This document shows, one piece after another, positions 18,599 through 26,698 of a stretch of 64,000 nt of DNA; positions within the stretch are counted from its first letter, which is position 1, and every line of letters starts with the position of its first letter. The position numbers were made by a program, and so were the translations under genes. The notes beneath the pieces were generated by a model. That model made no database searches. It was given only the letters and a program-made list of their open reading frames with translations, and was not told the DNA's origin. The stretch is taken from contig NZ_NXIE01000002.1 of NCBI RefSeq assembly GCF_004116625.1, positions 124,001 to 188,000 on the forward strand. The letters are read 5' to 3'. This DNA comes from Halarcobacter mediterraneus (GTDB lineage: Bacteria; Campylobacterota; Campylobacteria; Campylobacterales; Arcobacteraceae).

Positions 18599-18606
18599 CC
18601 AATTTA

Positions 18607-18652
18607 TTAATATAAAGAATAAAGATAAAAAACTTTTGATTCTTTATATTAA
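18607..18652 (+). terminator. Hairpin after TonB receptor 1
   Basis: A 14-bp perfect inverted repeat (TTAATATAAAGAAT and complement) with an 18-base loop ends 8 bases after the receptor stop region and is followed by TTTTAAT. It ends just before the next Fur-like box, separating the two receptor transcription units. Confidence 0.6.
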
Positions 18653-18655
18653 TTT

Positions 18656-18670
18656 TAATACTAATTATCA
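18656..18670. promoter_or_regulatory. Fur-box-like operator before TonB receptor 2
   Basis: Identical 15-mer (TAATACT-A-ATTATCA) to the one before receptor 1, 12 of 14 matches to the Fur 7-1-7 consensus. Confidence 0.65.
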
Positions 18671-18675
18671 AGAAT

Positions 18676-18707
18676 ATCATTTTTTAGTCATTTTTTATTA
18701 TTACAAT
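18676..18707 (+). promoter_or_regulatory. T-rich promoter of TonB receptor 2
   Basis: Near-copy of the receptor 1 promoter block, with TACAAT at 18702-18707 as -10 and the same AAGGAGAG ribosome site further down. Confidence 0.55.
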
Positions 18708-18738
18708 ACTCTTATCAAAACTTTAAGGAGAGTTATTT

Positions 18739-20745
18739 ATGAAAATAAGAAAAAATTTACTTTCATTAGCAGCTATTACTTCACTAAGTATATTAAATGC
18801 TAATGAACCAGCAAAAGTTGCTGATGTAACAGTTGTTAGTGCAGCAGGTATTGAACAAAATATTGCTGATGCTGCTGCTACTATCTCAGTTATTACAGCT
18901 GAAGAATTACAAAAAAAATCATATACAGATGTAACAGATGCACTTAAAAATGTACCAGGAGTTTATATCAATGGTGGAGGTTCTCAACAAAGTATTATGA
19001 TTAGAGGTATGGCAACTGACTATACCCTATTTTTAATTGATGGAAAACCTATGCAAGGAACAGGAGCCTTTGAACTAAATGGAAACCTTGCTGGAGCTCA
19101 AATGAATTTCTTACCATCAATTGATAGTATAGAAAGAATCGAGATTATTAGAGGTCCAGCTTCATCATTGTATGGTTCAGATGCTATGGGTGGAGTTATT
19201 AATATAATTACAAAAAGAAATATGGATAAAGTTAGTGCAAGTATTTCAACAGAATATGTAAAAGCTGATTCCTCAAATAAAGTAAATAATGACTCACTAC
19301 AAACAAATGTATACATTAATGCACCTATCGTAAAAGATTTATTATCAGTTTCTCTCAATGGTTCTTTTTTAAACCAAGATGAAAGTAATTTTCAAACAAC
19401 TACTGCTGAAACAGCAAGTAGTGATCCAGAATTCAAAAGAAAAAATATTGGAACAAAATTTACTCTTACACCAGATGATAATAATACAATCACAGCAGGT
19501 TATACTTATACTGTACAAGAACGAGCATTTAATGAAGGAAAAAGTTTAGAAGAAGGTACTGAAGATACTTATTATAAATCAATTAAGTACAATTATTCAT
19601 TAACACACGAAGCAAATTATGATAAATTTCTTATAAACTCATATATTAATTATGATAAAGCCAAAAATCCTTCAAGAACAAACTCTAGCACAGGGAATGG
19701 TATAGAATTTGATACTCTTACAGTAAATACTCAAGGAACTTACTTCTTTGATAAAAATACTACTTCTGTAGGTTTAAATTATAAAGATGAAAACCTAGAA
19801 GATGGAGCAACTAGTTCATTAAATGATAGTATCGTTACAATGGAAAGATACCAATGGTCACTATTTGCAGAAAATGAGTGGTCTATCACTGATGATTTAG
19901 CTTTAACACTTAGTGGAAGATATGATGACAATGAAGATTTTGGTAGTAACTTTTCTCCAAAAGCATATGCTGTTTATCATGCAACTGATAAATTAACTGT
20001 AAAAGGTGGAGTTACTTCAGGATACAAAGCACCTTCTTTAAGACAAGCAGCTCCAGATTTTGCAGGTGTTTCAAGAGGAGGAGTAATGATTGGTAACCCT
20101 GATTTAACTCCTGAAAAAAGTTTAAACTATGAAGTAGGCTTAGCATATAATGACTATGATTTAGGATTAAAAGGAAGTATAGTTGCCTTCCATACAGATT
20201 TTGAAGATAAAATTCAAAGAACAGGAAGAATATGTGATCCAGATGAAGCTTGCTCATACAAAGGTACAGTTTACGAACCTCATCAATATGGTTATACTGC
20301 TTATGAAAATGTAGATGAAGCAGAAATTCAAGGTATTGAATTAACAACTGACTATAATATTACAGACAAATTATTATACAGACATTCATATACATATACT
20401 GATTCTGAACAAAAATCAGGTTCAAATGAAGGTAAACCTTTAAATAATGTTTCTGAACATATGTTTAATGCAGGTTTAGATTGGGATGCAACAGGAAAAC
20501 TTAACTTATGGACACAAGTGAATTATAGAAGTAAGACAGCAGGAAGTGTTTCACGTAGCGGAGAGTTAAATAGACAACCATCTTATACTTTTGCTGATGT
20601 AGGGTTAGTTTATGAAATTGCAAAAAATATCTCTTTAAAAGCAGGTATTTATAACCTAACCAATAAAGAAGTAACAACAGAAGATGGCTATGACTATATT
20701 TTGGATGGAAGAAGATATAGTTTTGCTATGAATATCAAATTCTAG
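18739..20745 (+). CDS. TonB-dependent outer membrane receptor 2 (CirA/FepA type)
   Basis: 668 residues: signal peptide, TonB-box-like VADVTVVSA (~26-34), plug with SIMIRGM and IERIEIIRGPASSLYG...GGVINIITKR, and a beta-barrel ending in MNIKF. Same architecture as its neighbours, but the barrel sequence is well diverged, suggesting a different ferric chelate. It has its own Fur-like box and promoter. A Cys pair (ICDPDEACS, ~497-505) sits in a predicted extracellular loop at the place where receptor 1 also has two Cys, likely a loop disulfide. Confidence 0.9.
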   Translation: MKIRKNLLSLAAITSLSILNANEPAKVADVTVVSAAGIEQNIADAAATISVITAEELQKKSYTDVTDALKNVPGVYINGGGSQQSIMIRGMATDYTLFLIDGKPMQGTGAFELNGNLAGAQMNFLPSIDSIERIEIIRGPASSLYGSDAMGGVINIITKRNMDKVSASISTEYVKADSSNKVNNDSLQTNVYINAPIVKDLLSVSLNGSFLNQDESNFQTTTAETASSDPEFKRKNIGTKFTLTPDDNNTITAGYTYTVQERAFNEGKSLEEGTEDTYYKSIKYNYSLTHEANYDKFLINSYINYDKAKNPSRTNSSTGNGIEFDTLTVNTQGTYFFDKNTTSVGLNYKDENLEDGATSSLNDSIVTMERYQWSLFAENEWSITDDLALTLSGRYDDNEDFGSNFSPKAYAVYHATDKLTVKGGVTSGYKAPSLRQAAPDFAGVSRGGVMIGNPDLTPEKSLNYEVGLAYNDYDLGLKGSIVAFHTDFEDKIQRTGRICDPDEACSYKGTVYEPHQYGYTAYENVDEAEIQGIELTTDYNITDKLLYRHSYTYTDSEQKSGSNEGKPLNNVSEHMFNAGLDWDATGKLNLWTQVNYRSKTAGSVSRSGELNRQPSYTFADVGLVYEIAKNISLKAGIYNLTNKEVTTEDGYDYILDGRRYSFAMNIKF

Positions 20746-20759
20746 CATATCTCTAAGAT

Positions 20760-20789
20760 AAAGATATAGTTTAATTAAACTATATCTTT
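20760..20789. repeat. Perfect 30-bp palindrome after TonB receptor 2
   Basis: The 30 bases read identically on both strands (arms AAAGATATAGTTT around AATT). It lies 15 bases after the receptor stop and can form a 13-bp stem, serving as terminator or mRNA 3'-end stabiliser. Confidence 0.6.
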
Positions 20790-20795
20790 TCATAA

Positions 20796-20830
20796 AAGAG
20801 CAAGCCTTTAACGAATTTTAGCTTGCTCTT
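20796..20830 (+). terminator. Second hairpin after TonB receptor 2
   Basis: A 10-bp stem AAGAGCAAGC / GCTTGCTCTT with a 15-base loop containing CGAATTTT. It is GC-richer than its surroundings and resembles the terminator after receptor 3. Confidence 0.6.
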
Positions 20831-20839
20831 CTATGATTA

Positions 20840-20854
20840 TAATAATAATTATCA
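20840..20854. promoter_or_regulatory. Fur-box-like operator before TonB receptor 3
   Basis: TAATAAT-A-ATTATCA matches the Fur 7-1-7 consensus at 13 of 14 positions, the best of the window. It is followed by a looser version of the promoter block shared by receptors 1 and 2. Confidence 0.7.
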
Positions 20855-20921
20855 AAAAAATCATTATTCTGTCATTTTTAATTAGTAAAATTAATTACAA
20901 TTTTAAACAAGGGATGACACA

Positions 20922-23159
20922 ATGAATAATAGAAAAAGTCTACTTTCATTAGCAGCAATTGCTTCATTAAGTATATTAAATGCAAATGAATCAACTTCAA
21001 ACCTAGGTGACATAACAGTAACTAGTGCAGCAGGATATGAACAAAAACTCGTATATGCACCTGCAAGTATTTCAGTAATCACACAAGAAGATCTTAATAA
21101 AAAAGCCTATACAAATCTTTTAGATGCAGTAAAAGATATTGAAGGTGTAGATATTGGAGAAACTACAGATAAATCTGGACAAGGTACTATTAGCGTAAGA
21201 GGTATGGGTTCTGATTATACACTTGTATTAATTGACGGACGAAAACAAAATAATAACGGCGATATCTATCCTAATAGCTTTGGTGGATTACAATTTGCAA
21301 ATATTCCACCTTTATCAATGATTGAAAGAATAGAAGTTGTAAGAGGACCTATGAGTACACTTTATGGTGCAGATGCAATGGGTGGTGTAATTAATATAAT
21401 TACTAAAAAAATTGCAAATGAATGGTCTGGTTCAATAACAAAAGGTCAAACTTTCCAAACAGAAAGTTATTGGGGAAATCAAGCAACTACAGATGTTGCT
21501 ATTATAGGGCCAATTATTAAAGATAAACTTGGAATTAGCATTAGAGGAAGCTATTATGATAAAGAAGAATCAAAACCCCAATGGGATAAAGACTCATTTA
21601 ACAATAATGGTGTAATTGAAGATTCTAGTAAATCAAATAGTCGTTTTGGTGGTAATGGGAAAACAATGGATAACCAGAATTGGACATTTGGTACAGGTTT
21701 AACATTTACTCCAAATGATAATCATACTATTAGAGCTGATTTTGATATTGCAAAACAAAAATATGATAACACAACAGGTAGTGTAGGAACAATAGATAGC
21801 TATGATACAATCTATGATACTCAAAGAGTTGGATATGCAGAATATCAAAGAATGGAAAGAGAACAATACTCTTTATCTTGGGAAGCAGATTGGAGCTTAG
21901 GTAGAAGTACAGTAGGTATTCATCACATAGAATCAAAGAATTTAGGAAGAAGTCTACCTTTAACTGCAGAACAAAGACAATATATTGAAGAAAATAAATC
22001 TAACTGGGCAGATGTAGATGAAGCTTTACAAGACCCAGTTTTTGCAGGACTTATGCCTAGACCAATAAGAGCTTTAGAATCAAAAAATACAACATTTAGT
22101 GCAAAATATGAACTTCCATTAGAAAACCATTATATTGTAATGGGTGCAGAATATTTGGAAGCTTCAATGAAAGATGGTGTTTTTGGTATGAATGAAGGGA
22201 AAACAGATGGAGAAAAAGAGTATTATCAATACTCTGCTTTTATAGAAGATAGCTGGAATATTACAGATCCTCTAACTTTTACAATTGGGGCAAGGTATGA
22301 TAAACATGAAGACTTTGGAAGTCATGTTAGTCCTAGAGCATACTTAACATATGTATTAAATGATAGCTGGACAATTAAAGGTGGTGTTGCTACAGGGTAT
22401 AAAACTCCAAAAACTTCTGACTTACAAGAAGGAGTTACAGGATTTGGAGGACAAGGAACTTCTCCTTGGATAGGAAACCCTGACTTACAACCAGAAGAAA
22501 GTTTAAGTAAAGAAATTGCAGTTTATTATGAACATCCAGATAAACACAATTTTAATATAACTGTATTTCAAAATGATTTTGAAGATAAAATTGAAAGTGA
22601 TGATGCTATTGGTGGTATAGCACAAGAATGGCTTGATTTAGGTTATGATCCAAAAATGAAACAAAATGTTGGGGAAGCAGAAATCTTAGGACTTGAAATT
22701 GCTGGAAAATACTTTATTTTAGATAATTTATCTATTAAAATGAACTGGACATATATGGATTCAGAAATTCAATCAGATGATCCTTCTACAAATGGACGAC
22801 CTCTTACAAGTAGTCCTAAACATATGTATAGTGCTACTTTAGACTATCAAATAATACCTGATTTAAATACTTATTTACAATATAGAGGAGAAAAAGACAG
22901 GTTTAATTCAAGATATAAATCTGGTACAGAATACAAAGATTTATATTATAAAGATTACTCTATTTGGAATCTAGGTGCTTCGTATAAAGTCAATAAAAAT
23001 CTAACTTTTAATGGTAGAGTTAATAATCTATTTGATAAAAACTTTATGGAATACAATGCCATTGCAAAAGGTTCAGGTAGAACACCTTACTATTATGAGC
23101 AATATAGTAATATTTCGGCTGGTAGAAACTTTTGGATTAGTCTAAATTATACATTCTAA
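20922..23159 (+). CDS. TonB-dependent outer membrane receptor 3 (FepA/IrgA type)
   Basis: 745 residues: signal peptide close to that of receptor 2 (RKSLLSLAAIASLSILNANE), TonB-box-like LGDITVTSA (~27-35), plug with SVRGMGSDYTLVLIDG and IERIEVVRGPMSTLYGADAMGGVINIITKK, and a longer barrel ending in SLNYTF. Length and plug sequence fit FepA/IrgA-like catecholate siderophore receptors such as Campylobacter CfrA; the ligand is inferred only. Start ATG 20922 is preceded by AAGGGATG. It is the most divergent of the three in its 5' leader but has the best Fur-like box. Confidence 0.9.
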   Translation: MNNRKSLLSLAAIASLSILNANESTSNLGDITVTSAAGYEQKLVYAPASISVITQEDLNKKAYTNLLDAVKDIEGVDIGETTDKSGQGTISVRGMGSDYTLVLIDGRKQNNNGDIYPNSFGGLQFANIPPLSMIERIEVVRGPMSTLYGADAMGGVINIITKKIANEWSGSITKGQTFQTESYWGNQATTDVAIIGPIIKDKLGISIRGSYYDKEESKPQWDKDSFNNNGVIEDSSKSNSRFGGNGKTMDNQNWTFGTGLTFTPNDNHTIRADFDIAKQKYDNTTGSVGTIDSYDTIYDTQRVGYAEYQRMEREQYSLSWEADWSLGRSTVGIHHIESKNLGRSLPLTAEQRQYIEENKSNWADVDEALQDPVFAGLMPRPIRALESKNTTFSAKYELPLENHYIVMGAEYLEASMKDGVFGMNEGKTDGEKEYYQYSAFIEDSWNITDPLTFTIGARYDKHEDFGSHVSPRAYLTYVLNDSWTIKGGVATGYKTPKTSDLQEGVTGFGGQGTSPWIGNPDLQPEESLSKEIAVYYEHPDKHNFNITVFQNDFEDKIESDDAIGGIAQEWLDLGYDPKMKQNVGEAEILGLEIAGKYFILDNLSIKMNWTYMDSEIQSDDPSTNGRPLTSSPKHMYSATLDYQIIPDLNTYLQYRGEKDRFNSRYKSGTEYKDLYYKDYSIWNLGASYKVNKNLTFNGRVNNLFDKNFMEYNAIAKGSGRTPYYYEQYSNISAGRNFWISLNYTF

Positions 23160-23192
23160 AATATTAAATTTTAATATCTAGATAAATATCTT

Positions 23193-23226
23193 TGCCCAAG
23201 TCTTTTGCGAATTTTTGACTTGGGCA
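23193..23226 (+). terminator. Terminator after TonB receptor 3
   Basis: A 10-bp GC-rich stem TGCCCAAGTC / GACTTGGGCA with a 14-base loop containing CGAATTTT, located 34 bases after the stop codon. Confidence 0.7.
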
Positions 23227-23313
23227 TATGAACTATCATTTTTTAATCATTTTTTCATACTAAAATAATTTATTAACTCTATAAAATTAAATATTTTAAT
23301 ATAGAAAAAGTTA

Positions 23314-23364
23314 TTAATATTCCGTTAATATTTGTTAATTTTGAATTAATATTTTATTAGTATT
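23314..23364 (+). promoter_or_regulatory. Array of five ~11-bp-spaced TTAATATT-like repeats
   Basis: Units start at 23314 (TTAATATT), 23325 (TTAATATT), 23335 (TTAATTTT), 23346 (TTAATATT) and 23357 (TTAGTATT), with spacings of 11, 10, 11 and 11. Such phased direct repeats are the binding pattern of OmpR/PhoB-type regulators. The same 8-mer with 11-bp spacing occurs before the RND operon. AT richness makes chance possible, but five in phase is notable. Confidence 0.45.
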
Positions 23365-23373
23365 ATTTCAATT

Positions 23374-23388
23374 TGATAACAATTGTTA
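23374..23388. promoter_or_regulatory. Weak Fur-box-like operator before DUF3649-PepSY operon
   Basis: TGATAAC-A-ATTGTTA matches the Fur 7-1-7 consensus at 11 of 14 positions and lies 20 bases before the first possible start. A copy of the double ATTTTTT promoter block of the receptors is present further upstream at 23235-23256. Confidence 0.45.
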
Positions 23389-23407
23389 ATATTGTAATAA
23401 AATAAAC

Positions 23408-23683
23408 ATGGGAAATAAAATGGGAATACTCAGAATTTTAACAGCAGGATTTGGGGGCTATTTATTAGCTTCTCTGGTAACAGTGACTTTGACCTTTGCC
23501 CTGCCCTTTTCGAATAAAGTAGAAGCAATTTCATTTGCGACAATGATGTCATTTTTAGTGTGGTTAGGTTTTATCCTATACTCTTTTAGTAGTGTACAAT
23601 TAAAAAGTTTACTGATTCAACTTACATTTATATGTATAAATCTTTTTTTAATTAATACTTGTTTAGTCGGAATAAAAGGTTAA
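23408..23683 (+). CDS. DUF3649-type small inner membrane protein
   Basis: 91 residues (87 if the second in-frame ATG at 23420 is used, which has GGGA six bases upstream while 23408 has no clear ribosome site). Three hydrophobic segments (~12-33, ~40-60, ~66-86). The glycine-rich GFGGYLLASLVTV opening resembles DUF3649 proteins, which are commonly encoded directly before PepSY membrane proteins in siderophore loci. First gene of a four-gene operon. Likely an accessory subunit of the PepSY protein. Confidence 0.7.
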   Translation: MGNKMGILRILTAGFGGYLLASLVTVTLTFALPFSNKVEAISFATMMSFLVWLGFILYSFSSVQLKSLLIQLTFICINLFLINTCLVGIKG

Positions 23684-23685
23684 CA

Positions 23686-25518
23686 ATGGAAAAAGGTTTT
23701 AGAGAATCAATGAGGTGGTTACACACCTGGAGTGGTTTAATTGTAGGTTGGCTTTTATTTGCTATTTTTGTAACAGGAACAAGTGCTTATTACAGAGAAG
23801 AAATAAATCTTTGGATGAAACCTGAATTTCATAAATCACAAGTTTCTGAAAAAACTATACAAATAGCTGTAGATAAAGCTATTGAAAATACTAATAAATC
23901 AGATAATGTAAGTGTTACTTTACCAGATAGTAGAAATAACTTAATAGCCATTAGAGCTGAAAAAAAATCTAATACAGAAACACAAAAAAAACAAAGAACA
24001 CAAAAATCAGAAAAAACAAATAGTCAAGCTAAAAATAGTAATGAAAATAAAAAAAGAGTAAAAAAAAGAAGAACTCCATCTATATATTATGATGCAACTA
24101 CTGGAGAGTTGATAGAAGATACAACAAAAACAGCAGGTGGTAACTTTTTATATAGATTTCACTTTGAACTTTATGGTATTCCTAAACTTATAGGTAGATG
24201 GATTGTAGGAATTGCTACAATGGCTATGCTTGTTGCAATCATCACAGGAATACTTATTCACAAAAGAATTTTCAAGGATATTTTTACATTTAGACCAAAA
24301 AACAATACAAGAGGTTGGATGGATGCTCATATTCTTCCTGCCGTTGCTGCTTTACCTTTTTTAATAATGATTACTTATTCTGGACTTTTACTCTTTGGAA
24401 ATCTAATGTTTCCTTATGGGATGAAAGCTTATTATGGAAATGACTTTATGGCCTATAGGCAAGATATTATGCGTGCATATAGTACAGATTCTAATAAAGA
24501 TATAAATAAAGAGAAGGCTAAATCTCAAAAAGAGAATAGAGTAAAAGTAGTAAAAACATTCGAGGAACAAGAAAATAAAAATATTAACAGAATTGTAAAT
24601 GCTTATGCGTTAAGAGATATAAATAGATATCAAAATAATAAAAATGCACAAAGATTAATAAGTACAAATGCAAGTAGACAAATTGCTCTTTCAAAAAAGA
24701 ATACCTTTTCTAATAATATTTCAAAAGAAAAACTATTGACAATCTTAAATAAAGCAGAAAAGATTTGGCCTGAAAATATAGGTGGTTTTTCTATTGTAAA
24801 AAAAGGAAATAATACTTTTGTCGAGATTACTCCAAAAGACCCAAGTACTCTGTTTAGTAACCGCATGGCTAGAGAATCTATTACATATAATGCCAGAACA
24901 ACAGAGTTGATAAAAGAAGTAAATCCACCTGTAATAGATAGTGTGGTTTTAAATACCAATACAGCATTTAGGTCTTTACATGAAGCAAAATTTGCTGATT
25001 CTACTTTAAGATTTGTTTTCTTCCTTGCAGGGATTATGGGTACTGTTATAGCAGGAACAGGACTTGTATTATGGATAGAAAAAAGAAAGAAAAAGAATCT
25101 TAAGGATAAAAGTTTTGGTTTTTGGCTTGTTGAAAAATTAAACCTTGGTACTATTATGGGATTATTTATTGCTATTGCTATTTTCTTTATTGCCAATAGA
25201 GTTATTGTAATTGAAGAAAATGAAAGAAGGTCTTTAGAAATATCTATATTCTTTATTGCTTGGTTACTTTCATACATTCATGCTTTCCTTAGAAATACTT
25301 CAAAAGCATGGAAGGAACAACTACTTTTTGCAACTGTATTATTTTTTATAATACCTATTTTAAATGCAATAGTTGTATTTGATAGTTTCACTCAAATTAT
25401 CAATAGAGATAATATTTTTATATATTTTGATATTTTTTCTATCTTTATTGCATTAGTATTTTTACTTGTACGATTTATTCTAATAAGAAAAGATAAAAGA
25501 AAAGGAGAACAAAAATGA
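23686..25518 (+). CDS. PepSY-associated inner membrane protein, putative ferric-siderophore reductase
   Basis: 610 residues from ATG 23686, three bases after the previous stop and with AAAAGG upstream; an in-frame TTG at 23659 would overlap that gene and is less likely. Opens R-W-L-H-T-W-S-G-L-I-V-G-W, the conserved first helix of PepSY_TM proteins (PiuB family, heme-coordinating His). Further helices at ~165-190, ~220-245, ~445-470 and several at the C-terminus. Two periplasmic inserts are Lys/Asn/Gln-rich (~95-135, ~275-300). Family members such as Pseudomonas FpvG reduce ferric siderophores in the periplasm. Function here is inferred from family and neighbours. Confidence 0.8.
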   Translation: MEKGFRESMRWLHTWSGLIVGWLLFAIFVTGTSAYYREEINLWMKPEFHKSQVSEKTIQIAVDKAIENTNKSDNVSVTLPDSRNNLIAIRAEKKSNTETQKKQRTQKSEKTNSQAKNSNENKKRVKKRRTPSIYYDATTGELIEDTTKTAGGNFLYRFHFELYGIPKLIGRWIVGIATMAMLVAIITGILIHKRIFKDIFTFRPKNNTRGWMDAHILPAVAALPFLIMITYSGLLLFGNLMFPYGMKAYYGNDFMAYRQDIMRAYSTDSNKDINKEKAKSQKENRVKVVKTFEEQENKNINRIVNAYALRDINRYQNNKNAQRLISTNASRQIALSKKNTFSNNISKEKLLTILNKAEKIWPENIGGFSIVKKGNNTFVEITPKDPSTLFSNRMARESITYNARTTELIKEVNPPVIDSVVLNTNTAFRSLHEAKFADSTLRFVFFLAGIMGTVIAGTGLVLWIEKRKKKNLKDKSFGFWLVEKLNLGTIMGLFIAIAIFFIANRVIVIEENERRSLEISIFFIAWLLSYIHAFLRNTSKAWKEQLLFATVLFFIIPILNAIVVFDSFTQIINRDNIFIYFDIFSIFIALVFLLVRFILIRKDKRKGEQK

Positions 25519-25835
25519 TAATAGGTACATATTTAGCATATCTTAGTTTAATATTATTCTCTTTTTCATTAGAAAAACACTTTAAGGAGGTAATAAAAAA
25601 AGATGTAAACAAAGTTTTTAAAAATATTGCAAAAATCTTAGGATATATATTTTTAATTTGTTCACTAATCATTTTGATAAATGATTTAGGTATTTCTTTA
25701 GGCTTAACATATTTAGTAGGTATATTGGCAGTTTTAACTTTATTAATTGCTTTTATTTATACCTATAAACCTAAAATTATTATCAAGTTAACGATAGTGT
25801 TATTTATAATCTCACTATTAATTTCAATCTTATAA
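25515..25835 (+). CDS. DUF3325-type small membrane protein
   Basis: 106 residues with three to four hydrophobic helices. Size, topology and place directly after a DUF3649/PepSY pair match DUF3325 proteins. ATG 25515 overlaps the stop of the PepSY gene by four bases and AAAGGAG lies upstream. Probably a subunit of the PepSY reductase complex; there is no catalytic motif visible. Confidence 0.7.
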   Translation: MIIGTYLAYLSLILFSFSLEKHFKEVIKKDVNKVFKNIAKILGYIFLICSLIILINDLGISLGLTYLVGILAVLTLLIAFIYTYKPKIIIKLTIVLFIISLLISIL

Positions 25836-25847
25836 AAAAGGAAAAAA

Positions 25848-26660
25848 ATGAAAATTTCAAAATTAATACTAGCAGGAGCTATAACAACAAGTACATTATT
25901 AGCTCATGGTTTTTGGTTAAACTCTTTTGAGGCAACTTCACATGGAAGTAAACTTGTAACAGTAGGTATAGGAACAGGTCACAATCCGACAATAGAGGAC
26001 TCTGTTTCAGATAGAGTTAAACTTAAATCATTTGATTTAATTACTCCTGAGGGTAAAGCAATTGCTCTAAAAAAACCCCTAAAAGGTCTTAAAGATATTT
26101 ATGATAAAGATAGTTTAAAAATCGTAGATAGTAATCTTGCAATGCAAAAAATATCTTTTGGTAAAGAATCAGAAAAAGGAACATATACTGCAAGTTTAGC
26201 AACACAAACAGGTACTTTTATAAAATATCTTGATAAAAATGATAAAACAAGATTTACAACAAAAAGTAAAGATGAAATTAGAAATTTAAAAAAGATATTA
26301 TCTACTATTAAAAATACAGTATATGCAAAAACTTATTTTGTAAATAAATCTTGGACTCAACCTAAAGCTGTAGGTCACGAGCTGGAATTAATCCCTACAA
26401 ATGATATTTCAAAGTTATATATTGGAGATACAATTACTTTTAACGTACTTTATAAAGGTAAACCTCTTGAGAGTGGTTATGTAACTGCAAAAAGTGCATT
26501 AAATAAAGGAGATAATGCTCTATTTTCTAATGTTAGAAAAGGTAAAGCAAAATTTGTTTTAACAAACTTTGGACAATGGATGTTTACAGTGAATAATAAA
26601 AAAGATCAAGATGAAGTTACTATTTCAGATACGGCATCTGCAACTATTAATATTCAATAA
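25848..26660 (+). CDS. DUF4198 family periplasmic metal-related protein
   Basis: 270 residues. The signal peptide ends L-L-A and the mature protein begins H-G-F-W-L, matching the (A)HxFWL opening of DUF4198 (NikM-like) proteins. Two beta-sandwich parts are likely, with KLYIGDTITFNVLYKGKPL typical of the C-terminal immunoglobulin-like part. It is the last gene of the PepSY operon (12-base gap, AAAAAGGAAA ribosome site). DUF4198 proteins are found in Ni, Co and Fe uptake loci; here a role in handling iron or siderophore in the periplasm is inferred. Confidence 0.8.
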   Translation: MKISKLILAGAITTSTLLAHGFWLNSFEATSHGSKLVTVGIGTGHNPTIEDSVSDRVKLKSFDLITPEGKAIALKKPLKGLKDIYDKDSLKIVDSNLAMQKISFGKESEKGTYTASLATQTGTFIKYLDKNDKTRFTTKSKDEIRNLKKILSTIKNTVYAKTYFVNKSWTQPKAVGHELELIPTNDISKLYIGDTITFNVLYKGKPLESGYVTAKSALNKGDNALFSNVRKGKAKFVLTNFGQWMFTVNNKKDQDEVTISDTASATINIQ

Positions 26661-26670
26661 CTATTTAAAT

Positions 26671-26698
26671 AAAAATCACGAATTTAATCGTGATTTTT
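26671..26698. terminator. Bidirectional terminator between PepSY and ABC operons
   Basis: A perfect 10-bp stem AAAAATCACG / CGTGATTTTT with an 8-base loop. The A and T arms serve the two convergent genes. Confidence 0.85.

Noticed and set aside
16541-23159. Tandem receptors as insertion of a mobile element
   Set aside because: No transposase, integrase or flanking direct repeats; base composition matches the neighbours. Gene duplication explains the arrangement.
23659-23685. TTG start for the PepSY protein, overlapping DUF3649
   Set aside because: ATG 23686 has a proper AAAAGG site, follows the stop by two bases and starts just before the conserved first helix.
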